A stretch of DNA of 64,000 nucleotides from Tidjanibacter sp. (lineage in GTDB: Bacteria > Bacteroidota > Bacteroidia > Bacteroidales > Rikenellaceae): the NCBI GenBank assembly GCA_017631375.1, contig JAGBTK010000030.1:50263-114262 (forward strand). Direction: 5' to 3'. Within the stretch, counting starts at the first letter, position 1. Each line of letters begins with the position of its first letter. The notes beneath the pieces were generated by a model. That model was not told the DNA's origin and did no database searches. It saw only the letters and a program-made list of their open reading frames with translations. Made by a program: the position numbers and the translations under genes. Below, piece after piece: positions 50,277-61,092 of the stretch.

Positions 50277-53165
50277 ATGAGCGATATAGAGAAAAAATAT
50301 TTGGATCCCGAGACTACTGACGAGGTGGTTGAGAGTGCCGAGGTGGAGGAGGTAGATGCCCCTGCTGAGGATAGTGTGCGTAGCAGCAAATATGATAAGT
50401 TGCTCGACGAACATACCTCGCGCAAGCGACTGACGGGTATGTACAAGGATTGGTTCCTGGACTACGCCTCGTATGTTATTCTGGAGCGTGCTGTGCCCCA
50501 TATTGAGGATGGTCTGAAACCCGTGCAGAGGCGTATTCTCCACTCAATGCGTAAGGCTGAAGATGGTCGTTATAATAAGGTGGCGGCTATTGTGGGTGAT
50601 ACTATGCACTTCCACCCCCACGGTGACGCCTCGATTGGCGATGCACTTGTGCAGCTCGGACAGAAGGAGTTGTTGATCGACTGTCAGGGTAACTGGGGTA
50701 ATATCTTCACCGGCGATGGTGCTGCTGCTCCTCGTTATATTGAGGCACGACTCACCAAGTTCGCTATGGAGGTTGTCTTTAACCCCAAGACCACTGAGTG
50801 GATGTTGTCGTACGACGGCCGTAATAATGAGCCTGTTACGCTTCCCGTTAAGTTCCCCTTGCTGCTTGCTCAGGGTGTTGAGGGTATTGCAGTGGGTTTG
50901 GCATCGAAGATTCTTCCCCACAACTTCAACGAACTTATTGATGCGGCAATCGCTCATCTGAAAGGTGAGAGTTTTGAACTCTATCCCGACTTCCCGACGG
51001 GTGGTCTGGCGGATGTGAGCCGATATAATGATGGTCTGCGTGGTGGTGCCGTGAAGGTGCGTGCCAAGATTACCAAGAGCGACAAGCGTACTCTGGTAAT
51101 CAGCGAGATACCATTTGGTACAACCACAGAGAGTATCAAGGAGTCGATTATCAAGGCCAACGAGAGAGGTAAGATTAAGATTCGCCACGTTGACGATAAC
51201 ACCGCTCAGAATGTAGAGTTGGTTATCCAGGTGGCAGGCGATGAATCGACCGACAAGACTATCGATGCGCTCTACGCCTTTACCGACTGCGAGGTGAGCA
51301 TCTCGCCCAATGCCTGCGTTATCTGCGACGACAAGCCTTGCTTTATTGGCGTGAGTGAGATTTTGCGCCGTAGTGCGGAGCGTACCAAGTGGCTGCTTGG
51401 CAGAGAGTTGGAGATCCGTTTGGCAGAGCTGGCTAAGGAATGGCATACCTGCTCGTTGGAGCGAATTTTCATTGAGAATAAGATATATCAAGTAATGGAG
51501 GGTTGCACCTCTCGCGAGGAGGCGTACGAGGCTGTGGATAAGGCACTCGAGCCCTTCAAGAAGTTGTTGCGTGAACCGGTAGTGCTTGAAGATGTAATCC
51601 ACCTGACCGACCTGAAGTTTATCCGCATCACTCGCTACGATGCGGAGAAGACCGATCAGCAGATCAAGGCTATCGAGGCGGAGGAGACAGAGGTTAAGTA
51701 CAATCTCGACCACCTGACAACTTATACCGTAAACTACTATAAGTCAATCAAGAAACGCTACGGCAAAGATCGTGAGCGTCGCACTGAGTTGCGCCAATTC
51801 GATACTATCGAGGTGGCTAAGGTGGCACTCGCAAACTCCAAGCTGTATGTTGACAGGGCTGGTGGTTTCTTCGGTATCGGTGCTGCAATGAAGAAAGAGG
51901 AGTATGTTTGCGACTGCTCGGATCTGGACGATGTTATCCTCGTTACCCGTGATGGTCGCTACATCATCAAGCGTGTGAGCGATAAGGACTTCTTTGCGCC
52001 CGATATTATTCATATCGGAGTCTTTAAGCGCAACGATGAGCGCACTATCTATAATGTCTTGTACCGCGATGGCGATAAGGGCGCAATTTTTATGAAACGA
52101 TGCGCAATTACAAGCATTACCCGCGATAAGGAGTATAACCTCACCAAAGGCACGCCTAAGAGCAAAATTCTCTATATGAGTGTCAATCCCAATGGAGAGG
52201 CAGAGACTCTGAAAGTCTTTTTCCGTCAGCGTGCAAGGCTCAAAAAGTCGATTGCCGAACTCGATTTCAGCCAATTGTTGATTAAGGGTCGCTCCTCTCA
52301 GGGTAACCTCTTCTCGCGCTACCCGATCCACAAAATTGTTCTGAAGGAGCAGGGTGTTTCGACTTTGGCGGGTGTCGATGTATGGTTTGATTCGGATGTC
52401 TTGCGCCTCAATAACGACGGTCGTGGTCGACTGCTCGGTCAGTTTGAGGGCGCAGATAAGATTATTGTATATACTTCTGCAGATTGCTATTACACAACGG
52501 GTTTCGATGTCGGTCACCACTTCCCGGAGGATACCTCCTGGGTGGAGAAATACGACCCCGAGCAGGTGTTGAGTGTGGTCTATTGGGATGATGCGCAGAA
52601 GTACTACTATCTCAAACGATTCACCCCCGAGCTTAGCGACCGTCCTGCTTGCTATGTTGACGAGGAGAATCGTAAATCACGCAGCGTCTGCCTGACTAAG
52701 GTGGCGGGTTGCAAGGTGGAGATTACCTATGGCGGCAAGAATGCAGGTCGTCCTGCCGAGCAGTTCGATGTGGATAGTTTTGTGGCTGTCAAGAGCCGCA
52801 AGGCGAAGGGTAAGCGTCTGACTACATATGAGGTGGCATCGGTTAAGTTTATTGAGCCTGAGTTGCCTCCCGTACCTGAGGAGGAAGAGGAGAATGTGGA
52901 GTGTATGGCTATTGGGGAGTCGGTTGTTGAGCATATCTCTGATGCTCCTGCCGTAGCTGAAGATGTGGTGGAGAGAGAGTCTGCCTCGGAGGTTATTCCC
53001 GATCCCGCTCCTGTAAATGAGCCTGCTCCGGAGAAGAAAACCACGAAGAAGAGTGAGCCGAAGGTGGCTCCTGCCCCTGAAAAGGATGAGGTGGAGCTGA
53101 TTATTGAGCGTCCTTCGGAAGATGATACCAGAAATGATGGTAGTACGCAGCTGAATCTCTTTTAA
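50277..53165 (+). CDS. parC: DNA topoisomerase IV subunit A (ParC)
   Basis: A 962-residue DNA-cleaving subunit. The winged-helix breakage domain includes DYASYVILERAVPHIEDGLKPVQRR and the catalytic Tyr at about 154 in APRYIEARL. The N-terminal 45 residues and the last ~110 residues are acidic, low-complexity and probably disordered; the tail ends in TQLNLF. A beta-pinwheel-type C-terminal domain is present but no GyrA-box is seen, in keeping with a decatenating enzyme. It is followed 8 bases later by aroK. Confidence 0.92.
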   Translation: MSDIEKKYLDPETTDEVVESAEVEEVDAPAEDSVRSSKYDKLLDEHTSRKRLTGMYKDWFLDYASYVILERAVPHIEDGLKPVQRRILHSMRKAEDGRYNKVAAIVGDTMHFHPHGDASIGDALVQLGQKELLIDCQGNWGNIFTGDGAAAPRYIEARLTKFAMEVVFNPKTTEWMLSYDGRNNEPVTLPVKFPLLLAQGVEGIAVGLASKILPHNFNELIDAAIAHLKGESFELYPDFPTGGLADVSRYNDGLRGGAVKVRAKITKSDKRTLVISEIPFGTTTESIKESIIKANERGKIKIRHVDDNTAQNVELVIQVAGDESTDKTIDALYAFTDCEVSISPNACVICDDKPCFIGVSEILRRSAERTKWLLGRELEIRLAELAKEWHTCSLERIFIENKIYQVMEGCTSREEAYEAVDKALEPFKKLLREPVVLEDVIHLTDLKFIRITRYDAEKTDQQIKAIEAEETEVKYNLDHLTTYTVNYYKSIKKRYGKDRERRTELRQFDTIEVAKVALANSKLYVDRAGGFFGIGAAMKKEEYVCDCSDLDDVILVTRDGRYIIKRVSDKDFFAPDIIHIGVFKRNDERTIYNVLYRDGDKGAIFMKRCAITSITRDKEYNLTKGTPKSKILYMSVNPNGEAETLKVFFRQRARLKKSIAELDFSQLLIKGRSSQGNLFSRYPIHKIVLKEQGVSTLAGVDVWFDSDVLRLNNDGRGRLLGQFEGADKIIVYTSADCYYTTGFDVGHHFPEDTSWVEKYDPEQVLSVVYWDDAQKYYYLKRFTPELSDRPACYVDEENRKSRSVCLTKVAGCKVEITYGGKNAGRPAEQFDVDSFVAVKSRKAKGKRLTTYEVASVKFIEPELPPVPEEEEENVECMAIGESVVEHISDAPAVAEDVVERESASEVIPDPAPVNEPAPEKKTTKKSEPKVAPAPEKDEVELIIERPSEDDTRNDGSTQLNLF

Positions 53166-53173
53166 TTAGCACT

Positions 53174-53689
53174 ATGGTTATCTTTCTGATAGGCTTTATG
53201 GGGTGTGGCAAGAGTAGTCTTGGGCGCAAACTTGCTGCCCGCTTAGGCTACGAATTGTTTGACACCGACAAGGCTGTTGAGAGTGATACGGGGGTGACTG
53301 TCGGGGAGATTTTTGCCTACGAGGGAGAGGGTGGTTTTCGCCGTAGAGAGAGGGATATGCTCTGCTCGTTGCCTGACGAGGGCGGGGTGGTGGTTGCTAC
53401 CGGTGGAGGGCTGCCGTGTTACTCTGATAATATGCAGGTTATGCAGCGTAAGGGTAAGACGGTCTATCTGAAACTATCGCCCGAAAATCTGGTCGGAAGA
53501 CTTGGTAAGGGTCGTGCGCGCAGACCGAAAATTGCGGGTATGAACGATGAAGAGTTGTTGGCCTATATCCGTGAGTTGCTGCCTCAGAGAGAGGAGTTCT
53601 ATATGGCTGCCGATATGGTTGTTGAGTGCGACAATATTGCCGATGAAGAGATAATAAATACTATCTTGTCGGGGGTAACCAAAGGGTAA
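53174..53689 (+). CDS. aroK: Shikimate kinase
   Basis: A 171-residue enzyme that phosphorylates shikimate at the 3-hydroxyl. Walker A GFMGCGKSSLG near 7-17, the substrate-site Asp in DTDKAVE near 32-38, RRRERD near 56-61 and the GGG loop ATGGGLPCY near 76-84. It starts 8 bases after parC, so it is expressed with topoisomerase IV, and ends at a clear terminator. Confidence 0.96.
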   Translation: MVIFLIGFMGCGKSSLGRKLAARLGYELFDTDKAVESDTGVTVGEIFAYEGEGGFRRRERDMLCSLPDEGGVVVATGGGLPCYSDNMQVMQRKGKTVYLKLSPENLVGRLGKGRARRPKIAGMNDEELLAYIRELLPQREEFYMAADMVVECDNIADEEIINTILSGVTKG

Positions 53690-53719
53690 ACCTGATAGGT
53701 ACGAGTACTGCAAAAACAG

Positions 53720-53757
53720 AGAGGATGCCATCCTTGTAGGGTGGCATCCTCTTTTTG
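53720..53757 (+). terminator. Terminator of the parE-parC-aroK operon
   Basis: AGAGGATGCCATCC, loop TTGTA, GGGTGGCATCCTCT (one G-T) and five T. Confidence 0.92.
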
Positions 53758-53835
53758 TATACAATTTGTCTATCTTTTTTCGTTTTTATGAAGGCGAAAC
53801 TCTCTATTTTATGGTGTTATTAATTTCTTTTTTCT

Positions 53836-53843
53836 TATATTTG
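53836..53843 (+). promoter_or_regulatory. -7 element of the murI operon
   Basis: TATATTTG, 68 bases before the murI ATG. No clear -33 partner. Confidence 0.6.
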
Positions 53844-53911
53844 CAAGATTATGGTATGCTATGCGCCGATGTGAGGTGCGTAAATGATTAACTAACTCGA
53901 TATCAGCTATA

Positions 53912-54682
53912 ATGAATAATTCGGCAATAGGTGTATTTGACTCCGGAATGGGCGGCCTTTCGGTGTGGCGTGAGCTGCGCAGAGAGTTGCCTGAGGAGTC
54001 GCTCATCTATTATGGTGACGGCAAGAACTGCCCCTATGGCAATCGTCCTGCCGGGGAGATTGTTGCTTTTGTCGAGGAGGCTGTTGAGGCACTTGTGGCT
54101 CGTGGCGTGAAGATGATAGTTGTTGCCTGCAATACAGCCACGGCAGTTGCCATAGATATTCTCCGCAGTCGCTATCAGATACCCTTTGTCGGTATGGAGC
54201 CTGCAGTGAAGCCTGCCGCCCTCTCCTCTAAGAGCGGGGTGATTGGTGTCTTGGCCACAAAGGCTTCGTTTGGTGGTGCGCTCTATCTTGCTAGTGAGGC
54301 GCGCTATGGTGAGCGAGTGAAGATTATTCGCGCAGTGGGCGATGGTTTTGTAGAGATTGTCGAGAGTGGAGCAGAGCATACACCTGAGGCTGTCGAGGCG
54401 GTGCGCAGTGTTGTTAGGCCTATGATTGAGGCAGGAGCAGACCGTATTGTGCTCGGTTGTACTCACTATCCGTTCCTGGCCGATGTTATTTGTGAGGTTG
54501 TGGAGGGGAGTGATGTGCAGATTATTGATCCGGCACCTGCTGTGGCACGACGCGCAGCGTGGTTGCTCGATGAGTACGACCAGAGAGCAGAGAGTGGCAG
54601 TGTGCCTCGCTATGAGTTTATGAGTGCTGCCGGCGAAGAGTATGCCCGACACCTTGCCGAGAGAGCTGATAGATTGATGTAG
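53912..54682 (+). CDS. murI: Glutamate racemase
   Basis: A 256-residue cofactor-free racemase that supplies D-glutamate for peptidoglycan. FDSGMGGLSVWRELRRELP near 9-27, the two catalytic cysteines in ACNTAT (about 73) and GCTHYP (about 184), and YGDGKNCPYG in between. Standard length. Twenty bases separate it from ftsK. Confidence 0.96.
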   Translation: MNNSAIGVFDSGMGGLSVWRELRRELPEESLIYYGDGKNCPYGNRPAGEIVAFVEEAVEALVARGVKMIVVACNTATAVAIDILRSRYQIPFVGMEPAVKPAALSSKSGVIGVLATKASFGGALYLASEARYGERVKIIRAVGDGFVEIVESGAEHTPEAVEAVRSVVRPMIEAGADRIVLGCTHYPFLADVICEVVEGSDVQIIDPAPAVARRAAWLLDEYDQRAESGSVPRYEFMSAAGEEYARHLAERADRLM

Positions 54683-54701
54683 AAGAAAAATAGAATGATA
54701 T

Positions 54702-57521
54702 ATGAGTGCAAAGAAGATAGCAACCCCAACCTCTAAGAAGCAGAGCCCCAAGAGCCCCGCAAAATCCCCCTCACCCGCTCCCGAGTACCGAGAGCAGGCG
54801 GGTGGTCTTGATACCACTCGTTGGGTACTTAGTTTTATCCTGCTCTTTATCTCCCTGGTGTTGTTGCTGGCGGTGATCTCCTACTACTTTACCTGGAGTG
54901 CCGACCAGATCTTCCTGCGCGCTCGAGCTCTTGGTGAATCTACCCGTGGTTTTGCGGTGGAGAATGCCGGTGGTAAGATGGGTGCGGTGATTGGTCAACT
55001 GTTGGTAGGTCGTATGTTTGGTGCCTTTGCGGTGTGTGTGCCTATCTTTCTGATTGCTCTGTCGCTCAGAATTATACGCTATCGCCCGATCTGGTTTGAG
55101 AAGGCTATGAGAGTCACTTTGTTGGCTATGATTCTCGGCTCGCTCACTTTGGGCTTTGCCTTTGGTATCCGTTGGAATGTCTTTGGAACGGGCTTGGGCG
55201 GTGAGATGGGAATCTTCGTGGCCGAGTGGCTAAAAGAGTATATCGGCAAGTGGGGTCTGGCACTTATGCTTATTCTGGGCTGGGTGCTGTGGGCTGTCTA
55301 TGTCAATCGCCGTACTATCAGTGTTGTTAATAGTCTTGGTGCTCAGGTGGCAGGTAAGACTTGGCAGTTGTTCCAATTCCCCTTCCGTCGTAGAGAGCGT
55401 AATGAGGAGGAGCAGGATAGACAAGAGGAGCAGGATGAACAGGGAGAAGAGTCTGTCGAAGGTGATGAGGAGCAGTCGAATGATGCGCCTGAGATTGACG
55501 AGTGTCCGTTTAAGGATGAGCCTACCGAGGAGGAGCAACCCTCGGGACTCTATATCTCCGGTGATGACGATGATGATTGGCGTGATGTGAAGCCTGCGGG
55601 CGATGAAGAGGTGGGCATTGATGACGATGTGGTACCTCTCGGATATGTACCCCCTACTGAGCAACAACCTCAGCGTCGCCAGTCCTCGGGTGCGCCTAAG
55701 GGTGGTTTTGAGATTGTTGATGATGGAGAATCTGGCATGGTTGGTCTGCCTACCGACACCCCCGGCATTGAGAAGTTGGGTAGTGCGGCAGCAGCAGCGA
55801 CTGTTACGATAGGTGGTTTCACCATTACGGGTGATGATGACGACGACTCGGTGGTAGAGGTGTCTGAGATCGATAAGAACATCACACTCGGTGCGGGTGG
55901 TATTGTGGAGAGCGGACTCGATAGCGTGACGGTTGTGCGCACAGAGCTTGTTGATGCTGAGGCCGATGAAGATAGCCTCACGAAACTGTACGATCCTACT
56001 CGCGAACTCTCTCGATATCAGCGACCTCCAATCCAGATTTTAGAGAATCGTGTTTCGGATGTGGAGTTCTCGCAGGAGGAGATTGTGGAGAATAAGAAGA
56101 TTATCCAGAAGACTCTTGAAAACTTCGGTATCGGTATTAACCGTATCAAGGCCACTATCGGTCCGACCGTTACCCTCTATGAGATTGAGCCTGCTCAGGG
56201 GGTGAAGATTAATCGCATCAAGAGCCTTGAAGATAACATCGCGCTCGATCTGAAAGCACTCAGTATCCGCTATGTGGGTCTTATTCCGGGTAAGGGTACG
56301 ATTGGTATTGAGATCCCTAACCGCACTCGTGAAACGGTGTCGTTCTACTCGGTTGTCAAGTCGTTGAAGTTCCAGGACAGCAAGTACGAACTTCCTATTG
56401 TGCTTGGAAAGACTATCCAGAACGAGACCTTTGTGATAGACCTCGCCAAGATGCCTCACCTGCTTGTTGCGGGTGCTACGGGTCAGGGTAAGTCTGTGGG
56501 ACTTAATGTGATAATCAGTTCTCTGCTCTATAAAAAACACCCTGCGGAGTTGAAGTTTGTGATGGTTGATCCTAAGAAGGTGGAGTTGTCGCTCTACTCC
56601 AAGCTGGAGCGTCATTTCCTGGCTAAGATGGAGAGCGAGGAGGATGCTATTCTGACTGATACTCAGAAGGTTGTGAATACTCTCAACTCTCTATGTAAGG
56701 AGATGGAGGCTCGTTATGAGTTGTTGCGTAGGGCGCAGGTGCGCAAAATTTCGGAGTATAACGATAAGTTCCTCCAGCGTCGCTTGCCGCCAGATCGCCA
56801 CAATCCCAATGGTCTGCTCTCGCACAGATATCTCCCCTATATCGTGGTTGTTGTGGATGAGTTTGCCGATATGATTATGACGGCAGGTAAGGAGGTTGAG
56901 GCACCTATTACTCGTCTTGCTCAGTTGGCGCGTGCTGTGGGTATTCACCTTATCATTGCCACTCAGCGACCCGATGTAAAGGTTATTACGGGTCTTATCA
57001 AGGCGAACTTCCCTGCTCGTATCGCTTTCCGAGTGACCTCTATGGTTGATTCGCGCACCATTATCGACCAACCCGGAGCAAATCAGCTGATTGGTCAGGG
57101 CGATATGCTGATGCTGATAAATGGCGAGCTCACTCGCTTGCAGTGCGCCTTCCTCGATACACCCGAGATAGAGCGTATTACCGACTTTATCAGTCGCCAG
57201 AAGGGCTATCCTACGGCATATCAGTTGCCCGATTATGTGCCTGAGGGTGGGGCAGCATCAATGGGCGGCTCGGAGCCTATGGGTGAGATTAATTATGACC
57301 CGATGTTCCGTGAGATTGCCAATTTTGTGGTGCAACATCAGCAAGGCTCCACATCGTATATACAGCGCAGATTTACAATTGGTTATACCCGAGCAGCGCG
57401 CATTATGGATCAGCTGGAGAGTGCAGGTATCGTAGGTCCTGTGGATGGCGGTAAGCCTCGCGAGGTGCTGGTCTATGATATGAACGAGGTGGCTCGAATT
57501 TTGGAGAGTCTTGGACTCTAA
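54702..57521 (+). CDS. ftsK: DNA translocase FtsK
   Basis: A 939-residue septal DNA pump. A basic Lys/Pro/Ser-rich N-terminus of about 40 residues precedes four membrane spans (about 44-66, 104-126, 140-160, 185-206). A long acidic linker (about 225-440) follows, then the motor: Walker A GATGQGKSVGLN near 595, Walker B VVVVDEFADMIM near 722, TQRPDVKVITG near 757. The C-terminal gamma winged helix (YIQRRFTIGYTRAARIMDQLE, about 890-910) reads KOPS-type sites. The linker is far shorter than in E. coli, as is normal here. Confidence 0.96.
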   Translation: MSAKKIATPTSKKQSPKSPAKSPSPAPEYREQAGGLDTTRWVLSFILLFISLVLLLAVISYYFTWSADQIFLRARALGESTRGFAVENAGGKMGAVIGQLLVGRMFGAFAVCVPIFLIALSLRIIRYRPIWFEKAMRVTLLAMILGSLTLGFAFGIRWNVFGTGLGGEMGIFVAEWLKEYIGKWGLALMLILGWVLWAVYVNRRTISVVNSLGAQVAGKTWQLFQFPFRRRERNEEEQDRQEEQDEQGEESVEGDEEQSNDAPEIDECPFKDEPTEEEQPSGLYISGDDDDDWRDVKPAGDEEVGIDDDVVPLGYVPPTEQQPQRRQSSGAPKGGFEIVDDGESGMVGLPTDTPGIEKLGSAAAAATVTIGGFTITGDDDDDSVVEVSEIDKNITLGAGGIVESGLDSVTVVRTELVDAEADEDSLTKLYDPTRELSRYQRPPIQILENRVSDVEFSQEEIVENKKIIQKTLENFGIGINRIKATIGPTVTLYEIEPAQGVKINRIKSLEDNIALDLKALSIRYVGLIPGKGTIGIEIPNRTRETVSFYSVVKSLKFQDSKYELPIVLGKTIQNETFVIDLAKMPHLLVAGATGQGKSVGLNVIISSLLYKKHPAELKFVMVDPKKVELSLYSKLERHFLAKMESEEDAILTDTQKVVNTLNSLCKEMEARYELLRRAQVRKISEYNDKFLQRRLPPDRHNPNGLLSHRYLPYIVVVVDEFADMIMTAGKEVEAPITRLAQLARAVGIHLIIATQRPDVKVITGLIKANFPARIAFRVTSMVDSRTIIDQPGANQLIGQGDMLMLINGELTRLQCAFLDTPEIERITDFISRQKGYPTAYQLPDYVPEGGAASMGGSEPMGEINYDPMFREIANFVVQHQQGSTSYIQRRFTIGYTRAARIMDQLESAGIVGPVDGGKPREVLVYDMNEVARILESLGL

Positions 57522-57534
57522 TGTTAAGAAGATT

Positions 57535-58170
57535 ATGAGGAAGTTTTTATATCTTTTTGCCATTACGGCTGCACTGTTCGTGACGGAGATAGCGCAGGCT
57601 CAGAGTGCTGACGAACTTGTGGCTCGTATCGGTAAATTCTTTGCCGATCGTGCTGACGGGTATCGTGTGCGCTTTGTGGTCAATATGGAGGGTATGGATG
57701 CCCAGCGAGGCGAATATGTGGTAGCCGACAACAAATACCATATCGAGGTTATGGGGCAGGAGCAGTTCTCCGATGGCCTGTATCGATATGGGGTCGATGG
57801 CGTGAATATGGAGGTTACGATTGACCGTGTCGATCCTGAGAGTCGCAACCTGCTTGTTAATCCTCTGCGAGCCTTTGACTTTGGTGGCGAGGCATTTGAG
57901 GTGAGCGTGGCTGGCGAGAGTGATACAGCGGTTGGTCGTGCTAAGGTGGTACATCTTGTGCCTCGCGAGGGAGTGCTTGACGGGGTGCGTCGAGTGGTGC
58001 TCTATGTTATGCCTGATGATGGTCGCCCTGTGGAGTTGCTCTATGACTTCAACGGATTGGAGCTGAGTGTGCAGGTGGAGAGTGTGGAGAAATTGAGTGC
58101 GGTAAGCGATAATAAGTTCCAATTCTCGGCAGCCAATTACAAGGATTACGAGATTATAGATTTTCGATAA
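57535..58170 (+). CDS. lolA: LolA-like outer membrane lipoprotein carrier protein
   Basis: A 211-residue periplasmic protein. ATG 57535 is chosen because MRKFLYLFAITAALFVTEIAQAQ is a clean signal peptide and starts 13 bases after ftsK; an in-frame TTG at 57511 overlaps ftsK. The mature part alternates strands in the LolA/LolB half-barrel manner (GYRVRFVVNMEGMDAQRGEYVVADNKYHIEV), as in the LolA-like protein found after ftsK in many Bacteroidota. It should carry lipoproteins to the outer membrane. Confidence 0.82.
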   Translation: MRKFLYLFAITAALFVTEIAQAQSADELVARIGKFFADRADGYRVRFVVNMEGMDAQRGEYVVADNKYHIEVMGQEQFSDGLYRYGVDGVNMEVTIDRVDPESRNLLVNPLRAFDFGGEAFEVSVAGESDTAVGRAKVVHLVPREGVLDGVRRVVLYVMPDDGRPVELLYDFNGLELSVQVESVEKLSAVSDNKFQFSAANYKDYEIIDFR

Positions 58171-58326
58171 ATACCCGTATGCTTGGTGAGGCGTGATTGC
58201 TTCGGTGGTGCTTCTCCTCGCTGCGTCTGAGGCTTCTTGGTCGGTCTCTGTGTTCGGATCGTAAGTTTTTTCGGATTATGCAGACCTCTGCAAAAGAGGT
58301 GTGTATGAGAGAACTATTTTATGGTT
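58171..58326. other. Non-coding stretch after the lolA-like gene
   Basis: No supportable ORF in 156 bases. The strand is markedly T/G-rich. One clean hairpin, ACCTCT-GCAAA-AGAGGT, lies at 58284-58300. It may simply be the long 3' UTR of the ftsK-lolA transcript, or hold a small RNA ending at the terminator at 58327. Confidence 0.4.
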
Positions 58327-58366
58327 AAAGTTGTTGGTAACTTTGAGTTGCCGACAACTTTTTCTC
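58327..58366 (+). terminator. Terminator of the murI-ftsK-lolA operon
   Basis: AAAGTTGTTGGTAAC, loop TTTGA, GTTGCCGACAACTTT (two G-T pairs, 15-bp stem), then TTCTCTT. Confidence 0.85.
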
Positions 58367-58447
58367 TTATTGGGGCTGTCTGATTTTAGTTTTTGTGTTT
58401 TGAGTCTTGATTTTCACATTACAACCCCCTTTTTTGAGGGTGATTTG

Positions 58448-58479
58448 TTTGGTCGAAAAGAAAAAAAGTAGTACTTTTA
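58448..58479 (+). promoter_or_regulatory. gyrA promoter
   Basis: TTTG at 58448-58451, 20 bases, TACTTTTA at 58472-58479 (7 of 8 to TAnnTTTG), 25 bases before the ATG. Confidence 0.65.
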
Positions 58480-58504
58480 CACGGTTATAGTAATAAGATA
58501 AAAA

Positions 58505-61015
58505 ATGGCAGACGAAAGGATACAAAAAATTAATATCGAGGAGCAGATGAAAAGCGCCTACATCGACTATTCGATGTCGGTTATCGTTTCTCGTGCTTTG
58601 CCTGATGTGCGCGATGGTATGAAGCCCGTGCACCGTCGTATTATGTACGATATGAGCCACGAACTCGGCCTCTACTCCAACAAGCCTACCCGTAAGAGTG
58701 CAAAGATTGTCGGCGATGTGTTGGGTAAATTCCACCCCCACGGCGACAGTTCGGTATATGACGCAATGGTGCGTATGGCCCAGTGGTGGAGTCTTCGTTA
58801 CCCGCTGGTAGATGGCCAGGGTAACTTCGGTTCGATGGATGGTGATAGCGCTGCTGCGATGCGTTATACCGAGGCTCGTATGCGTAAGATTGCTGATGAG
58901 GTGATGGCTGATATCGACAAGGATACGGTTGACTTTATGCCCAACTATGATGACTCGGAGAAGGAGCCTACCGTGCTTCCTACCCGAATTCCTCTCTTGT
59001 TGGTCAATGGTTCGTCGGGTATCGCTGTCGGTATGGCTACTAATATGGCTCCCCACAACCTTTCGGAGGTGTGCGACGCTATTTGTGCCTATATTGACAA
59101 TCCCGAGATTGAGGTTTCGGAGCTCACCAACTATGTAAAGGGTCCCGACTTCCCCACCGGTGGTATCATCTACGGCTACGAGGGTGTTCGTGAGGCACTC
59201 GAAACTGGTCGTGGCAGAGTAGTGATGCGTGCTCGCACCGAGATTGAGCATACAGCTTCGGGTCGTGAATGCATCATCGTTACCGAGGTGCCCTATATGG
59301 TCAATAAGGCCGAAATGATCAAGAAGATTGCTGCCCTTATCAATGAGAAGAAGATTGAGGGTATCTCTTATATCAATGACGAGAGTAACAAAGAGGGTAT
59401 TCGTATCGTGATTATCCTTAAGCAGGATGCAGTGTCGAGCGTAGTGCTGAACACTCTCTATAAGAACACCCCCTTGCAGAGCACCTTTGCAGTGAATAAT
59501 ATCGCGCTGGTTGGTGGTCGCCCTATGATGCTCAACCTCAAAGATATGATTAAGTACTTTGTGGAGCATCGCCACGAGGTGGTTATCCGTCGTACCAAGT
59601 TCGACTTGGCTGCTGCTGAGCGCCGCGCACACATTGTGCAGGGTCTGTTGATTGCTCAGGAGAATATCGACGAGATTGTGGCTATCATCAAGGCTTCGAA
59701 GACCCCCGATGAGGCTAAGGCTACCTTGATGAACCGCTTCGACTTATCGGAGATTCAGGCAACTGCTATTATTGATATGCGTCTGCGCGCACTGACTGGC
59801 TTGGAGCACGGCAAACTCACCGATGAGTATGCTGAGTTGTGCGCTAAGATTGACGATATGCGTGATATCCTCGCTACTCCCGAGCGTCAGTTCGGTATCA
59901 TCAAGGAGGAGACCTTGGAGATTAAGGAGAAATATGGCGATGAGCGTCGCACCGAGATTGTGATGGCTGCCGGCGAGTTCAATCCCGAGGACTTCTACGC
60001 AGATGAGGAGATGGTAATCACCATTTCGCATATGGGATACATCAAGCGCACCCCTCTGACCGAGTATCGTAGCCAGCGCAAGGGTGGTATCGGTGCTAAG
60101 GGTAGCGCAACACGCGATGAGGACTTTATCGAGCATATCTATGTGACGACTATGCACAACACTATGTTGTTCTTCACCGAGAAGGGTCGTTGCTACTGGC
60201 ATAAGGTTTACAATATTCCCGAGGGTGCACGCTCGTCGAAGGGTCGTGCAATCCAGAACCTGATTCAGATTGAGCCCGATGATAAGGTAAGAGCCTATAT
60301 CACAGTGCGTAACCTGGACGATAAGGAGTTCGTGGAGAATAACTATATCGTGATGGCTACTCGCGAGGGTATCATCAAGAAGACCAAGTTGGAGGCCTAC
60401 TCGCGTCCTCGCCAGAACGGTGTCAATGCGATTGTTATCCGTGAGGGAGACCAACTTATCGATGCTTGCTTGACAAGTGGCAAGGCGGAAATTCTGCTTG
60501 GCACTATGGAGGGTAAGGCTATCCGCTTCAACGAGGAGAAGGTTCGTCCTATCGGCCGTGTAGGTGCTGGTGTTCGTGGTGTCGAGATTGAGGGTGACAA
60601 CCGAGTTGTTGGTATGGTATGCGTTGAGCCTGATGACGACAAGACAATCCTCGTGCTGAGCGAGAACGGCTATGGTAAGCGTACCGATTTGGATGACTAC
60701 CGCGTAACCAATCGTGGCGGTAAGGGTGTCAAGACTATTAATGTGACTGAAAGGACGGGTCAGTTGGTATCTATCCAGGCTGTGAGCGATGAGGATGATC
60801 TGATGATTATCAACCGCAGCGGTATTACTATCCGTACTTCGGTGAGCGATATTCGTGTGGCAGGTCGTGCTACTCAGGGTGTGAGGATTATCAACATCCG
60901 CGAGGGCGATCAGATTGCTTCGGTAACCACTGTTCCCAAGAGCGATGAGCAAGTTGTTGAGGGTGAGGTTGTTACAGAGGGCGATGCAACGGAATCGACC
61001 CCTCAGGAATCATAG
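58505..61015 (+). CDS. gyrA: DNA gyrase subunit A
   Basis: An 836-residue subunit with the catalytic Tyr at about 121 in [11 protein letters not shown]. The quinolone-determining loop reads [10 protein letters not shown]; the Ser at about 82 and Asp at about 86, equivalent to E. coli 83 and 87, are the susceptible-type residues. A GyrA-box-like [13 protein letters not shown] opens the C-terminal DNA-wrapping domain near 520. The short acidic tail ends in ESTPQES. The partner gyrB is not in this window. The TPR gene follows after 77 bases. Confidence 0.96.
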   Translation: MADERIQKINIEEQMKSAYIDYSMSVIVSRALPDVRDGMKPVHRRIMYDMSHELGLYSNKPTRKSAKIVGDVLGKFHPHGDSSVYDAMVRMAQWWSLRYPLVDGQGNFGSMDGDSAAAMRYTEARMRKIADEVMADIDKDTVDFMPNYDDSEKEPTVLPTRIPLLLVNGSSGIAVGMATNMAPHNLSEVCDAICAYIDNPEIEVSELTNYVKGPDFPTGGIIYGYEGVREALETGRGRVVMRARTEIEHTASGRECIIVTEVPYMVNKAEMIKKIAALINEKKIEGISYINDESNKEGIRIVIILKQDAVSSVVLNTLYKNTPLQSTFAVNNIALVGGRPMMLNLKDMIKYFVEHRHEVVIRRTKFDLAAAERRAHIVQGLLIAQENIDEIVAIIKASKTPDEAKATLMNRFDLSEIQATAIIDMRLRALTGLEHGKLTDEYAELCAKIDDMRDILATPERQFGIIKEETLEIKEKYGDERRTEIVMAAGEFNPEDFYADEEMVITISHMGYIKRTPLTEYRSQRKGGIGAKGSATRDEDFIEHIYVTTMHNTMLFFTEKGRCYWHKVYNIPEGARSSKGRAIQNLIQIEPDDKVRAYITVRNLDDKEFVENNYIVMATREGIIKKTKLEAYSRPRQNGVNAIVIREGDQLIDACLTSGKAEILLGTMEGKAIRFNEEKVRPIGRVGAGVRGVEIEGDNRVVGMVCVEPDDDKTILVLSENGYGKRTDLDDYRVTNRGGKGVKTINVTERTGQLVSIQAVSDEDDLMIINRSGITIRTSVSDIRVAGRATQGVRIINIREGDQIASVTTVPKSDEQVVEGEVVTEGDATESTPQES

Positions 61016-61092
61016 TAATAAAGAGAACTATTAACCAATAACTAATTGACGAGATAGAAATTAATTAACAATCACTTTAATCACTTTTTATT

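Noticed and set aside
58367-59632. A 421-codon minus-strand frame opposite the 5' part of gyrA
   Set aside because: It is antisense to conserved gyrase sequence and covers the gyrA promoter.
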